From assembly GCF_030463565.1 (NCBI RefSeq), contig NC_134645.1:1247501-1311500 (forward strand): a stretch of DNA of 64,000 bases. Direction: 5' to 3'. Positions 1 to 8,955 of this stretch are shown one piece after another. The DNA is from Pelecanus crispus. Lineage: Eukaryota; Chordata; Aves; Pelecaniformes; Pelecanidae. A program made the translations under genes and the position numbers. Positions within the stretch are counted from its first letter, which is position 1. Every line of letters begins with the position of its first letter. The notes under the pieces were generated by a model, which saw only the letters and a program-made list of their open reading frames with translations, did no database searches and was not told the origin of the DNA.

Positions 1-1012
1 CCCTCCTTCCCTCCATCACTCCCGCCCTCCTTCCATCCCTCCTTACATGGATTCCTTCATCCCTCCATCCCTCCCTACACGGATCCCTGCATCCCTCCAT
101 CCCTCCCTACATGGATCCCTGCATCCCTGCATTCCTCCCTACATGGGTCCCTGCATCCCTCCTTACATGGATCCCTGCATCCCTCCATCCCTCCCTACAC
201 AGATCCCTGCATCCCTCCCTACACGGATCCCTGCATCCCTCCATCCCTCCCTACACGGATCCCTGCATCCCTCCCTACACGGATTCCTGCATCCCTCCAT
301 CCCTCCATCACTCCCGCCCTCCTTCCATCCCTCCTTCCATGGATCCCTGCATCCCTCCTTCCCTCCATCACTCCCTCCCTCCTTCCATCCCTCCTTACAT
401 GGAATCCTTCATCCCTCCATCCCTCCCTACACGGATCCCTGCATCCCTCCATCCCTCCCTACACGGATCCCTGCATCCCTCCATCCCTCCCTACATGGGT
501 CCCTGCATCCCTCCATCCCTCCCTACACAGGTCCCTGCATCCCTGCATCCCTCCCTACACGGATCCCTGTATCCCTCCCTACATGGATCCCTGCATCCCT
601 CCATCCCTCCCTACACGGATCCCTGCATCCCTCCCTACATGGATCCCTGCATCCCTGCATCCCTCCCTACATGGATCCCTCCATCCCTCCCTACACGGAT
701 CCCTGCATCCCTCCCTACACGGATCCCTGCATCCCTCCATACACGGATCTCTGCATCCCTCCCTACATGGATCCCTGCATCCCTCCATCCCTCCCTACAC
801 GGATCTCTGCATCCTTCCCTACACGGATCCCTGCATCCCTCCGTCCCTCCCTACACGGATCCCTGCACCCCTGCATCACTCCCTACATGGATCCCTGCAT
901 CCCTCCCTACATGAATCCCTGCATCCCTCCCTACACGGATCCCTGCATCCCTCCCTACACGGATCCCTGCATCCCTGCATCCCTCCCTACAGGGGTCCCT
1001 GCACCCCTCCCT
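1..1012. repeat. Minisatellite, 24/32-bp composite unit
   Basis: The array runs from the window edge and is built from a 24-bp unit (ccctgcatccctccc followed by tacacggat) and a longer form with an extra 8 bp (ctccatcc). Most units carry ggatcc. Variants swap tacacggat for tacatggat. It stays open in several frames on both strands because stop codons are rare in the unit; the resulting Pro/Ser/His-rich translations are not proteins. The left end is outside the window, so the full size is unknown. Confidence 0.93.
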
Positions 1013-1344
1013 CCACCCCCCGCCGTTCACCCGCCCAAAGCAGCATCCCGGCCTGGGTGCACTTTTCCCGGGGCCCGGCCCGGATTTGGCAGCGCCCCCC
1101 GGCTCTGCCCGGGCCCGTCCCCACCGGGGCCGGTGGGCACCGCGGCTCCCGCTGCCCTCGGGCTCGGGGGCGCGGGGGGAGCCCCTCCGGCCGCCCCAAA
1201 CCCCCTGCCCCGGTTAGCGCCCAGCCCGACCCCCCGGGACACGCGTGCTCCCCGAAGAAGAGTTGGGAAAAAATAGAAAAAATTAAAATCCTGATTGCGG
1301 TGCCCGCCCGGGGCTGCGAGCGCACTCGCCGTTTGGGTTGGGGG
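1013..1344. other. GC-rich spacer, no gene seen
   Basis: GC-rich single-copy sequence between the first minisatellite and the pyrimidine tract. No gene, splice-flanked exon or RNA gene is recognisable. Confidence 0.5.
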
Positions 1345-1826
1345 TTTTTCCCCTTTCTTTTTTTTTTTCCTTTCTTTTTTTTCCTTCCTTTTTTTCTTTC
1401 CTTTTCTTTCCTTTTTTCTTTCCTTTTTTCTTTCTTTTTTTCCTTTCTTTTTTCTTACTTTTTTCCTTTTCCTTACTTTTTCTTTTTTTCTTACTTTTTT
1501 CTTTTCCCTTTCTTTTTTTCTTTTTTTAATTTTTCCCTTTCTTTTTTCTTCCTTTTTTCTTTTCCCTTTCTTTTTTTCTTTTTTTAATTTTTCCCTTCCT
1601 TTTTTTCCTTCCTTTTTTTTCCCTTTCTTTTTTCCCTTTCTTTTCCCTTTCTTTTTTCTTTTCCCCCTTTCTTTTTTCTTTTCCCCTTTCTTTTTTCTTT
1701 CTTTTTTCTTTCTCCTTTCTTTTTTCTTTTTTTCTTTTTCCTTTTTCCCCTTCTTCTTTCCTTTCTTTTCCTTCCCTTTCCCCTCTTTTTTTTCCCCCCC
1801 TTCCATTCTTTTCTTTTGTTTTTCCC
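1345..1826. repeat. Pyrimidine-rich simple repeat (CTTTT/CCTTT type)
   Basis: About 480 bp of almost pure C/T on the plus strand, irregular tttct/ttccc words with a few interrupting a/g bases (tta, aat). The ORFs in it are low-complexity Phe/Ser/Leu or Lys/Glu translations and should not be annotated. Confidence 0.9.
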
Positions 1827-2455
1827 AATAAAAATAACCACCTCCCAAATTCACCTCTCCCCCTGGCCGCTCCCCTCCCCACACACCCCCCAGCCCAGGG
1901 CTCCATCAGGAAAGGAATAAATATTTCGCTCGCCACCGTGGGAGCCTGAGCCTTGAGAAACGACCGCAGCGAAAGAGCGGAAAAACAGCGCCGAAGCCCT
2001 CTCCTCCCGAACGCCGCCGGCCCCAAAGCCCCGGTTTTAGCCCCGTTGGCCACCGGTCCTTATTTAGGAGCCGGCGGCCCCGGCAGCATCCTTTAATATT
2101 TACTCTTTTGAAGGTTAGGCAGGGCAGGGGCAACAAAGTTGGAGCGCTTTCTTCCTCCTCCCCTTCTCCATCCTCTTCCCTCCCCGGTTTTATGTGGTTT
2201 CTGGATTAATCTAGCGCGGCGCAGAAGCGGGCTTTACCCGGCCGAAATGTAGGATTAGGACTATTTCTAGAAGAAAGGGGATAGTGGGGACTGCCTCCAG
2301 CCTGCGAGAGCCGAAAGCGGAATTGCAGCCTGGAAAATCGGGCTCCATCAGTTTCCCAGGAGACGAGTTAAGCCCTACTTGGGTGTTCCAGCTCTTTTTA
2401 GAGCCAGCAATAATTACACTCATCTCACCCCCGACTTGTCCGGTGTTGTGTTTTT
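1827..2455. other. Single-copy AT-balanced island, candidate conserved non-coding element
   Basis: Between two low-complexity blocks sits single-copy sequence with AT-rich words at about 2090-2130 (tttaatatttactctttt) and 2200-2430 (ggattaatctag, aataattac). It is 6-7 kb downstream of the FOXA2 polyadenylation signal. Calling it a regulatory element is an inference from composition and location only; alignment to chicken and human would decide. Confidence 0.25.
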
Positions 2456-2545
2456 GGTTTTTTTTTTTTTTTTTTTGGGGGGGGGGGTTGGTTTGAGGGA
2501 TTTTTTTTGTTTGTTTGTTTTTCTTTTTTTTTTTTTTTAAGCATC
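2456..2545. repeat. T/G homopolymer block
   Basis: Consecutive long T and G runs (about T16, G10, then tttgtttgtttg and T-runs). Low complexity and assembly-sensitive. Confidence 0.85.
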
Positions 2546-3177
2546 ATCAATAAATGCATTTTGCCTGCAATCCTGCCGGCGGGCGCAGGCAGGGCCGGCA
2601 GCTGCCCGCACCGCCGCTATGGCGTGGGCAGGAGGGAGGTAGGGTTGGTTTGGTTTTTTTTTTTGGGGGGGAGCAGTTTTTTGGGGCTGGGGAGCCCTCC
2701 TTTGCCCAAGGCGGCAGCACGGGGCTCCCCCCCCCCCCCCAAAACTACAGCCTGTGCCATCTCCTTTGTGCTTTGACACCTTTCGAGCCATCACCACATG
2801 TCGTTAGGGGCCCCAACAATTAAGCAAGCCCCCCACCACCACCACCCCCCATTCCCCGCGAATGGGAAGTTGAGGGGGGCAAAAAAAAAAATTTACAAAT
2901 CACTGTGGGAAGGCGAGCGGCTGGCTCGGGGCTGATTTTGGGGCTCAGGCCGGCAGTCCCCGCCGCGGCGGGGGTGCCCAACCCACCTTCCCCCCCTTGC
3001 CGGCCGGTGCCAGCGGGTGCCACTGGGTCCCCCCCCCAAAAAAAATAAAGCTGTATTTAGGGGGGGATTCAGGGCCCAGCGCCCTGCCCCGCTGTTCAAG
3101 TGGGGGAATGCAAGCCGGGGGGGGGCTTGGGGGTGCGCGGCTGCGGGAAAAGGGGGGAAAAAAATGGGCAGGAACGT
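2546..3177. other. GC-rich spacer with C, A and G runs
   Basis: Single-copy GC-rich sequence broken by short homopolymers (C14 near 2730, A12 near 2881). No gene or recognised element. Confidence 0.45.
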
Positions 3178-4190
3178 GGGCAGAAAGGCAGCCCCCTCCC
3201 CTTCCCCACACCGGGGGCAGGAAGGCAGCCCCCTCCCCTTCCCCACGCAGGTACCGGCGCACCGGGGCAGGAAGGCAGCCCCCTCCCCTTCCCCACACCG
3301 GGGGCAGGAAGGCAGCCCCCTCCCCTTCCCCACACCGGGGGCAGGAAGGCAGCCCCCTCCCCTTCCCCACACCGGGGGCAGGAACGCAGCCCCCTCCCCT
3401 TCCCCACGCAGGTACCGGCGCACCGGGGGCAGGAAGGCAGCCCCCTCCCCTTCCCCACACCGGGGGCAGGAAGGCAGCCCCCTCCCCTTCCCCACGCAGG
3501 TACCAGTGCACTGGGGGCAGGAAGGCAGCCCCCTCCCCTTCCCCACACCGGGGGCAGGAAGGCAGGCCCCCTCCCCTTCCCCACGCAGGTACCGGCGCAC
3601 TGGGGGCAGGAAGGCAGCCCCCTCCCCTTCCCCACGCAGGTACCGGCGCACTGGGGGCAGGAAGGCAGCCCCCTCCCCTTCCCCACACCGGGGGCAGGAA
3701 GGCAGCCCCCTCCCCTTCCCCACGCAGGTACCGGCGCACTGGGGGCAGGAAGGCAGCCCCCTCCCCTTCCCCACACCAGGGGCAGGAAGGCAGCCCCCTC
3801 CCCTTCCCCACACCGGGGGCAGGAAGGCAGCCCCCTCCCCTTCCCCACACCGGGGGCAGGAAGGCAGCCCCCTCCCCTTCCCCACGCAGGTACCAGTGCA
3901 CTGGGGGCAGGAAGGCAGCCCCCTCCCCTTCCCCACACCGGGGGCAGGAAGGCAGCCCCCTCCCCTTCCCCACGCAGGTACCGGCGCACTGGGGGCAGGA
4001 AGGCAGCCCCCTCCCCTTCCCCACGCAGGTACCGGCGCACCGGGGGCAGGAAGGCAGCCCCCTCCCCTTCCCCACACCGGGGGCAGGAAGGCAGCCCCCT
4101 CCCCTTCCCCACGCCGGGGGCAGGAAGGCAGCCCCCTCCCCTTCCCCACGCCGGGGGCAGGAAGGCAGCCCCCTCCCCTTCCCCACGCAG
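3178..4190. repeat. Minisatellite, 37-bp unit with optional 14-bp module (51 bp)
   Basis: About 1.0 kb of tandem units. The short unit contains ggcaggaagg and cagccccctccccttcccca and ends in caccggg (37 bp). The long unit adds a 14-bp module carrying caggtaccggcgca (51 bp). Units are nearly identical, with c/t and g/a variants in the module (gtaccggcgcac versus gtaccagtgcac), so turnover looks recent. Arg/Pro/Ser-rich ORFs crossing it are repeat translations. Confidence 0.95.
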
Positions 4191-4620
4191 CCCTCTGGCT
4201 GGGGAGGGATGCTGGGGGCTGCCGTGGGGCTGGACCCTTCCCACTCGCGTCCCCCTCCCCGCGCGGGTGACAGGCGTTTAATGACAGGTAATTGGCGAGC
4301 GCGGGCCGCATTCCGCGCCGCCGGGCTGGTACGAATTATTGAGAGCCCATCACGGCGCCGGCGCCTTCCCGTTCTTGCCGGGGCGGACGGAGCCCGCCAC
4401 GGCCCCGCGGGGCCGGGGACACGCGCACCCACGGCCCCGCTCCTGCCCTCCCCGGGCCCCGCAGCCCCCGCGGGACGCATCCCGGGGACCCCCGCTCCTT
4501 CCCCGCGTGGGAGATGCCACCCGTGTCCGTGCCCGGTGCGGGCGAGCCTCGGGAAGGGCCGCCCGCCCGGCCCAAATTCCCGGTTTTCCCCGTATCAAGG
4601 AAATAGGAGCGGGGGTGGGG
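4191..4620. other. Single-copy GC-rich segment with a homeodomain-site-like core
   Basis: At 4267-4345 the plus strand has gcgtttaatgacaggtaatt and, after a GC stretch, acgaattattgagagccc, i.e. TAAT/ATTA cores in an otherwise GC-rich context between two tandem repeats. The remainder to 4620 is plain GC-rich sequence. A small regulatory element is possible but unproven. Confidence 0.25.
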
Positions 4621-5294
4621 TTTTTTTTTTTTCCTTTTTCTTTTTTTTTCTTTTTCTTTTTTTCTTTTTCTTTTTCTTTTTCTTTTTCTTTTTCTTTTTC
4701 TTTTTCTTTTTCTTTTTCTTTTTCTTTTTCTCTTTCCTTTTCTTTTTCTTTTTCTTTTTCTTTTTCTTTTTCTTTTCTTTTTCTTTTTCTCTTTCTTTTT
4801 TCCTTTTCTCTTTCTTTTTCTCTTTCTTTTTCTTTTTCTTTCTTTTTCTTTTTCTTTTTCTTTTTCTTTTTCTTTTTCTTTTTCTTTTTCTTTTTCTTTT
4901 TCTTTTTCTTTTTCTTTTTCTTTTTCTCTTTCTTTTTCTCTTTCTTTCTCCTTTTCTTCTTCTTTTTCTTTTTCTTTTTCTTTTTCTTTTTCTTTTTCTT
5001 TTTCTTTTTCTTTTTCTTTTTCTTTTTCTTTTTCTTTTTCTTTTTCTCTTTCTCTTTCTCCTTTTCTTCTTCTTTTTCTTTTTCTTTTTCTTTTTCTTTT
5101 TCTTTTTCTTTTTCTTTTTCTTTCTCCTTTTCTCTTTCTTTTTCTTTTTCTTTTTCTTTTTCTTTTTCTTTTTCTTTTTCTTTTTCTTTTTCTTTTTCTT
5201 TTTCTTTTTCTTTTTCTTTCTCCTTTTCTCTTTCTTTTTCTCTTTCTTTCTCCTTTTCTTTTTCTTTTTCTCTTTCTTTTTCTTTTTTCCCCCT
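4621..5294. repeat. Uninterrupted 674-nt pyrimidine tract, (TTTTTC)n
   Basis: Every base from 4621 to 5294 is C or T on the plus strand. The dominant word is the hexamer tttttc, with blocks of tctttc and ctccttttctt. Long mirror-symmetric homopyrimidine DNA can form triplex (H-DNA) under superhelical stress; that property is known for such tracts, not shown here. Poly-Phe/Ser and poly-Lys/Arg/Glu ORFs over it are not genes. Confidence 0.97.
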
Positions 5295-5370
5295 ATTTTT
5301 GTTGCCCACGCGGGTGCAGGCAGCTGGGCCGGGTCCTGCCGGCTCAGGCCGTGTCCCTGCCCACGGGCCA

Positions 5371-5638
5371 TAGTACGGGCAGCAGTACGGACAGTGGTAC
5401 GGGCAGTGGCACCAGCCGCAGCACCGGCAGTGGTACAGGCAGCGGTACGGGCAGCAGTACAGGCAGTGGCACCGGCTGCAGTACTGGCAGCGGTACCGGC
5501 AGCGGTACGGGCAGCGGTACCGGCAGCAGTAGGGGCAGCGGCACTGGCCGCAGTACCGGCAGCGGTACAGGCAGCGGTACCGGCAGCAGTACTGGCAGCG
5601 GTACGGGCAGTGCTACCGGCAGCGGTACCGGCAGCGGC
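5371..5638. repeat. 12-bp minisatellite (ggcagcggtacc)
   Basis: About 22 tandem copies of a 12-bp unit, ggcagcggtacc, with substitutions to agtac, ggcac and gctac. Because 12 is divisible by 3, each frame translates periodically (Gly-Ser-Gly-Thr on plus, Pro-Leu-Pro-Val on minus), which gives misleading ORFs. Confidence 0.93.
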
Positions 5639-6347
5639 GTTTTCCCGGTGCCACGGCCACGGGAGACATGCCCCTCCGCGGGGCAGACACGGCGTGGTCG
5701 CGCCCAGCTCGGAACAAGAGTGCCACGGAGCCGGGGGGGATGAAAAAAAAAAGGGGGGGGGGGGGGGGGAGGTGGGTGTAAAAGACAAAAAAAAAAAAAA
5801 AAGAATAAAAAGTAAACCCCAAGTGTGCGCTCGGCGGAGCGGGAGGAGCGCGGGCGCCCGGTCCCGCACGTCCCCGTCCCTCTCGCCCCCTGCTCCGAGC
5901 GAGCCACAACGAGACCCCCCCCCAGCGAGGGGGCTGGGGGCTGGAACGGGCAGGATGGGTGCTCCGAGCCGGCCCGGCCCCGGCCGCACCCCGCTCCCGC
6001 ACCGCCCGCCCCCCCGCCCCCCCCAAAGAACCCCCCTTTTCCCCCCCCCCCCCCCCCCGGCACGGCGCTTTGCCCGGCTGGGAGAGCAGCGGCGGGGGCA
6101 GCACTCACCCCCCCAAAAACCCAAAACACCCCAACGCTGGGGGTGAGGCAGCGGGGAGCACCCAGCCCCCCGCGCCCCCCGCGCCCCCCGCGCCCCCCGC
6201 GCCCCCCGGCCGGGCCGCTTCCCCGGGCCCGCCGGCCCTGGGGCGAGCTGGGGAGGAGGAGGAGGAGGAGGAGAGGAGGAGGAGGAGGAGGAGGAGGGAA
6301 GAGAAGGCGAAGGCGGGAGGTGAAGCGGGGGAAGGAGCGGCGGGTGT
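5639..6347. other. GC-rich spacer with mono-, 10-bp and GGA repeats
   Basis: Contains G and A homopolymers (5735-5812), C runs (about 6040-6058), a short 10-bp gcgccccccg repeat (6170-6206) and a GGA/GAG repeat (6247-6300). No gene recognised. Confidence 0.5.
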
Positions 6348-6682
6348 CACCTACCTGCGCCCCGGCCGCCGCGCCCCGGCTGTGCGGGAGCTGCTGGGAG
6401 CATCCCCGCATTTATGGGAGCCGAAACTCTGCGAGTGTTGACTTTAGCACAAAGCAAAGATTTCGCTGCCCGCTAGTTTAAAAATGAATATTTTACCAAG
6501 ATATCGATCAGCTTTATAAAATTCAGTTAAGCACAATGGCTCAAAAGGAGAAAGGGGGGGGGGGGGGAAGGAAAGGGACGCAATATAATATCTGTGTAAA
6601 TTTGCTGAAGTATGACGTGGTGTTGAAAGTTTACCCTCCTGGAATTTGGATCTAGATTTCCACCCCCCCACACACCCCCCCT
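6348..6682. other. AT-rich single-copy island, candidate conserved element
   Basis: After the GGA repeat the composition changes sharply to balanced sequence with catttatggg, gactttagcacaaagcaaag, aaaaatgaatattttacc and tcagctttataaaattcag. The TTT(A/G)(C/T)ACAAAG-like words resemble SOX/TCF-type sites. It lies 1.4-1.7 kb past the FOXA2 3' end. Function is inferred from composition only. Confidence 0.28.
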
Positions 6683-6846
6683 TCTTCTTCCTTTTTTTTT
6701 TTTTTTTTTTTTTTTTTTTGTTTACTGACTTTGTTTATTCACAGATCACGGTTGCTTAAACCGGCAGGAGCAGAATGCACTTGCAGAAAGGTTTGGGGCG
6801 GGCGAGTTGTGCGGGGAGGGGGAGAGAAAAATGCCAGGAGAGGTGT

Positions 6847-6896
6847 AAAAAAAAAAAAAAAAAACGTCTAGCGTGGGGAATTTTTTTTTTTTTTTT
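6847..6896. repeat. Opposed homopolymers A18 / T16
   Basis: An 18-nt A run (6847-6864) is followed after 16 nt by a 16-nt T run (6881-6896), so the two can pair as a hairpin. Low complexity. Confidence 0.8.
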
Positions 6897-6970
6897 CTTT
6901 AATTTTCCCTCTCCCTCAAGCCCCCGTCCTCGCATTTCGGCGTGAACCAGGCGAGAGGAAGGGGAAAAGG

Positions 6971-7048
6971 AAATAAAATAAAATAAAATAAAATAAAATA
7001 AAATAAAATAAAATAAAATAAAATAAAATAAAATAAAATAAAATAAAA
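6971..7048. repeat. (AAATA)n pentanucleotide microsatellite
   Basis: About 15 perfect copies of aaata (78 bp) on the plus strand, flanked by purine-rich sequence. Confidence 0.97.
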
Positions 7049-8049
7049 GGGAGGGGAAGTGGGGGGAAGAGCTGCTCCCGCAGCGGGCAGCCAAACGGCG
7101 CCTTGCCGGGCCAGGGGCCGGGGCGAGCCCCGCAGGCGGGTGGGGGGGGCTCGGCAGAGCCCACCGCCCTCTCCCCAAACCGGCGGCACCCCCGCACCCG
7201 TGCTCCGTCCCCGCGGGAGCCTTTTATGTGCTAATGAAACACATTGCATGCCTTGCTTCACAACGTGTGTGTCCTTGCCGTATAGAGACGGACAGATTTC
7301 TGGCTGGATCCCTGTTTTGTTTTTTGGGAGGGTTTTTTTTGGTTTTTTTCCTCTCCCCCCCACCCCCCCCCCACCCCTTCCCTTTTTCTCTTCCCGCGGA
7401 CAAGGAATTTTAAGAAGGATTTGAATGTTATTTCGGAAGGCAACATCTATGAGTGCCGTAAACGCGTGGGAAAAACAACAAGTGCTGGGGAAGGCGGGCG
7501 GGGTATTTTCGGTGGGGAAGGGGGGGTGGAAATAAATTAAATAAATGAAATAAATGAAATTAAACCCGGCCGGGCTGGCGGCGGGGCGGCCGGAGGGCTC
7601 CGTGCCGGGGCTTGGCGGCTCGGAGGTGTTTAAAAGCAAAATAAAAAGCTCCGCTTTTTTTTGCCGCTGGTTTCTTCCCCCCCTCCCCCTCCCCCCCCCG
7701 GAGGTCCCGGGGTGTCCCAACCCCAATCCCCCCCCCCCCACCTTAATTAACACCGCCCGGTAATTGCGGGGCGAGGGGTCCCGCGGCGACGCCGGTTCTG
7801 CTGCTCCGTCGGGGGTTTTGCCCCCCCCCGGGGAATGGGGGTCCCCGCTCCCCACCCCCCGGGTTTTGCTGGGGGGGACGGACACCCCCTCCCCGACCCC
7901 CGCGCCGCCCCTCTCCCCCTCCCCGGGATGGCTCCGCATGGGGCCGAGCCCCTCGGAGGGAAACCGGCCGGGACCCCCGGGCCGGAGGCAGGCGAGTGTC
8001 AGTGGAAGAGAGATGCAAGGGGGGGGGGGGAATTAAAAAAAAAAAAAAA
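7049..8049. other. Mixed GC-rich and AT-rich single-copy sequence downstream of FOXA2
   Basis: 7205-7310 has an AT-balanced stretch (cttttatgtgctaatgaaac, cacattgcatgccttgctt) that looks single-copy and could be a conserved element. 7435-7565 carries taaa/aaat repeats. The rest is GC-rich with C runs. No gene recognised. Confidence 0.3.
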
Positions 8050-8054
8050 AAAAA

Positions 8055-8955
8055 CGCCAATAACACTTTAATATAGTTCTGTGAAAATCTGGCTAGTCGC
8101 TACCAGAATACACATATTTATAAGCCATAAATAAAGCGTACAGAAACGATAAATTAATCAGATCCAAGTAGTTTACTCTCCCGGTAACATCAAGCGTTTG
8201 TTTCAATTACAACGATCTACCCTGACTTTTTTTTTTTATTATTTTTAATTTTTTTTCCGTCTTTTTTTTCTTTTTTTTTTTTCCCCCTCTCTTCCTCCCC
8301 CCCCCCCCCCCCCCCCAACCCTTTCCCCCCCTTTTTACAACGTTACAAGAGTTTTGGTCCTCAGATTCAAAACTAGCATGGGTTTCACACCGAAGGAGGG
8401 TTTCGTTTTGTTTGTGTTGGTTTTTTTCGTTTTTTTTTTTTTTTCCCGTCACATCCACGCAAAAAAAAAAAAAAAAAAAGATATATTTATACCTCCTTGC
8501 GACGACGGCAATGAAAAAAAAAAAAAAAAGCCCAACAGAAACCCCCCTCTCCCCGTCCCCTCGCCCCCAACCCGCCCCTCCCCACCAAAACAACCCCCCC
8601 CAAGGCAAACGAAGGGGATCGCAGCCCCCCCCCGGGCACGGGTGGCTTTGGGCCGAGGCGGGGGGACACCGACGCGCCTGCCCTCGGCGCGGGCCGCGAT
8701 GCTTGCCAGACACACGGCTGCTGTTTCCCGAACGGATGCAAACATCTGGAGCCAACGGGAAAAAAAAAAAAAAAACCAACAAAAAAACCCCACCAAAAAA
8801 CCAAGCAACCCAACCGAAAAATAGAGAGATATATATATATGTATATGTACCGTGCTCGACAGCGTTCATAGTCCATCGCTCCGCCCGGGGGGCTGCGCGG
8901 GGCTACGGGGGGCTGTCCCCCCCCTCGCCCGGGGAGGTTTTTCCCCTCGCCCCTT
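8055..8955 (-). other. FOXA2: FOXA2 3' untranslated region (inferred)
   Basis: About 900 nt between the stop codon and the ATTAAA signal. It contains many long homopolymers (a C run of more than 20 near 8298-8318, several A and T runs at 8221-8530 and 8759-8775), so its exact length in the assembly is unreliable. The last 160 nt (8060-8220) are AT-rich, single-copy and the most likely conserved part. Confidence 0.5.
8067..8072 (-). terminator. FOXA2: Probable FOXA2 polyadenylation signal (ATTAAA)
   Basis: On the minus strand ATTAAA is followed by gtgttattggcg and a T run, about 885 nt after the FOXA2 stop codon. The surrounding 8060-8220 is AT-rich and compositionally unlike its flanks, as expected for a conserved 3'UTR end. 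A tttatt at about 8233 (AATAAA on minus) is an alternative signal. Confidence 0.45.

Noticed and set aside
2997-6146. 1049-aa plus-strand ORF and its minus-strand counterparts
   Set aside because: Crosses a minisatellite, the pyrimidine tract and a 12-bp repeat; the translation is purely repeat-derived.
1-8000. LINC00261-like lncRNA downstream of FOXA2
   Set aside because: Known near FOXA2 in mammals, but no sequence signature allows it to be placed here.
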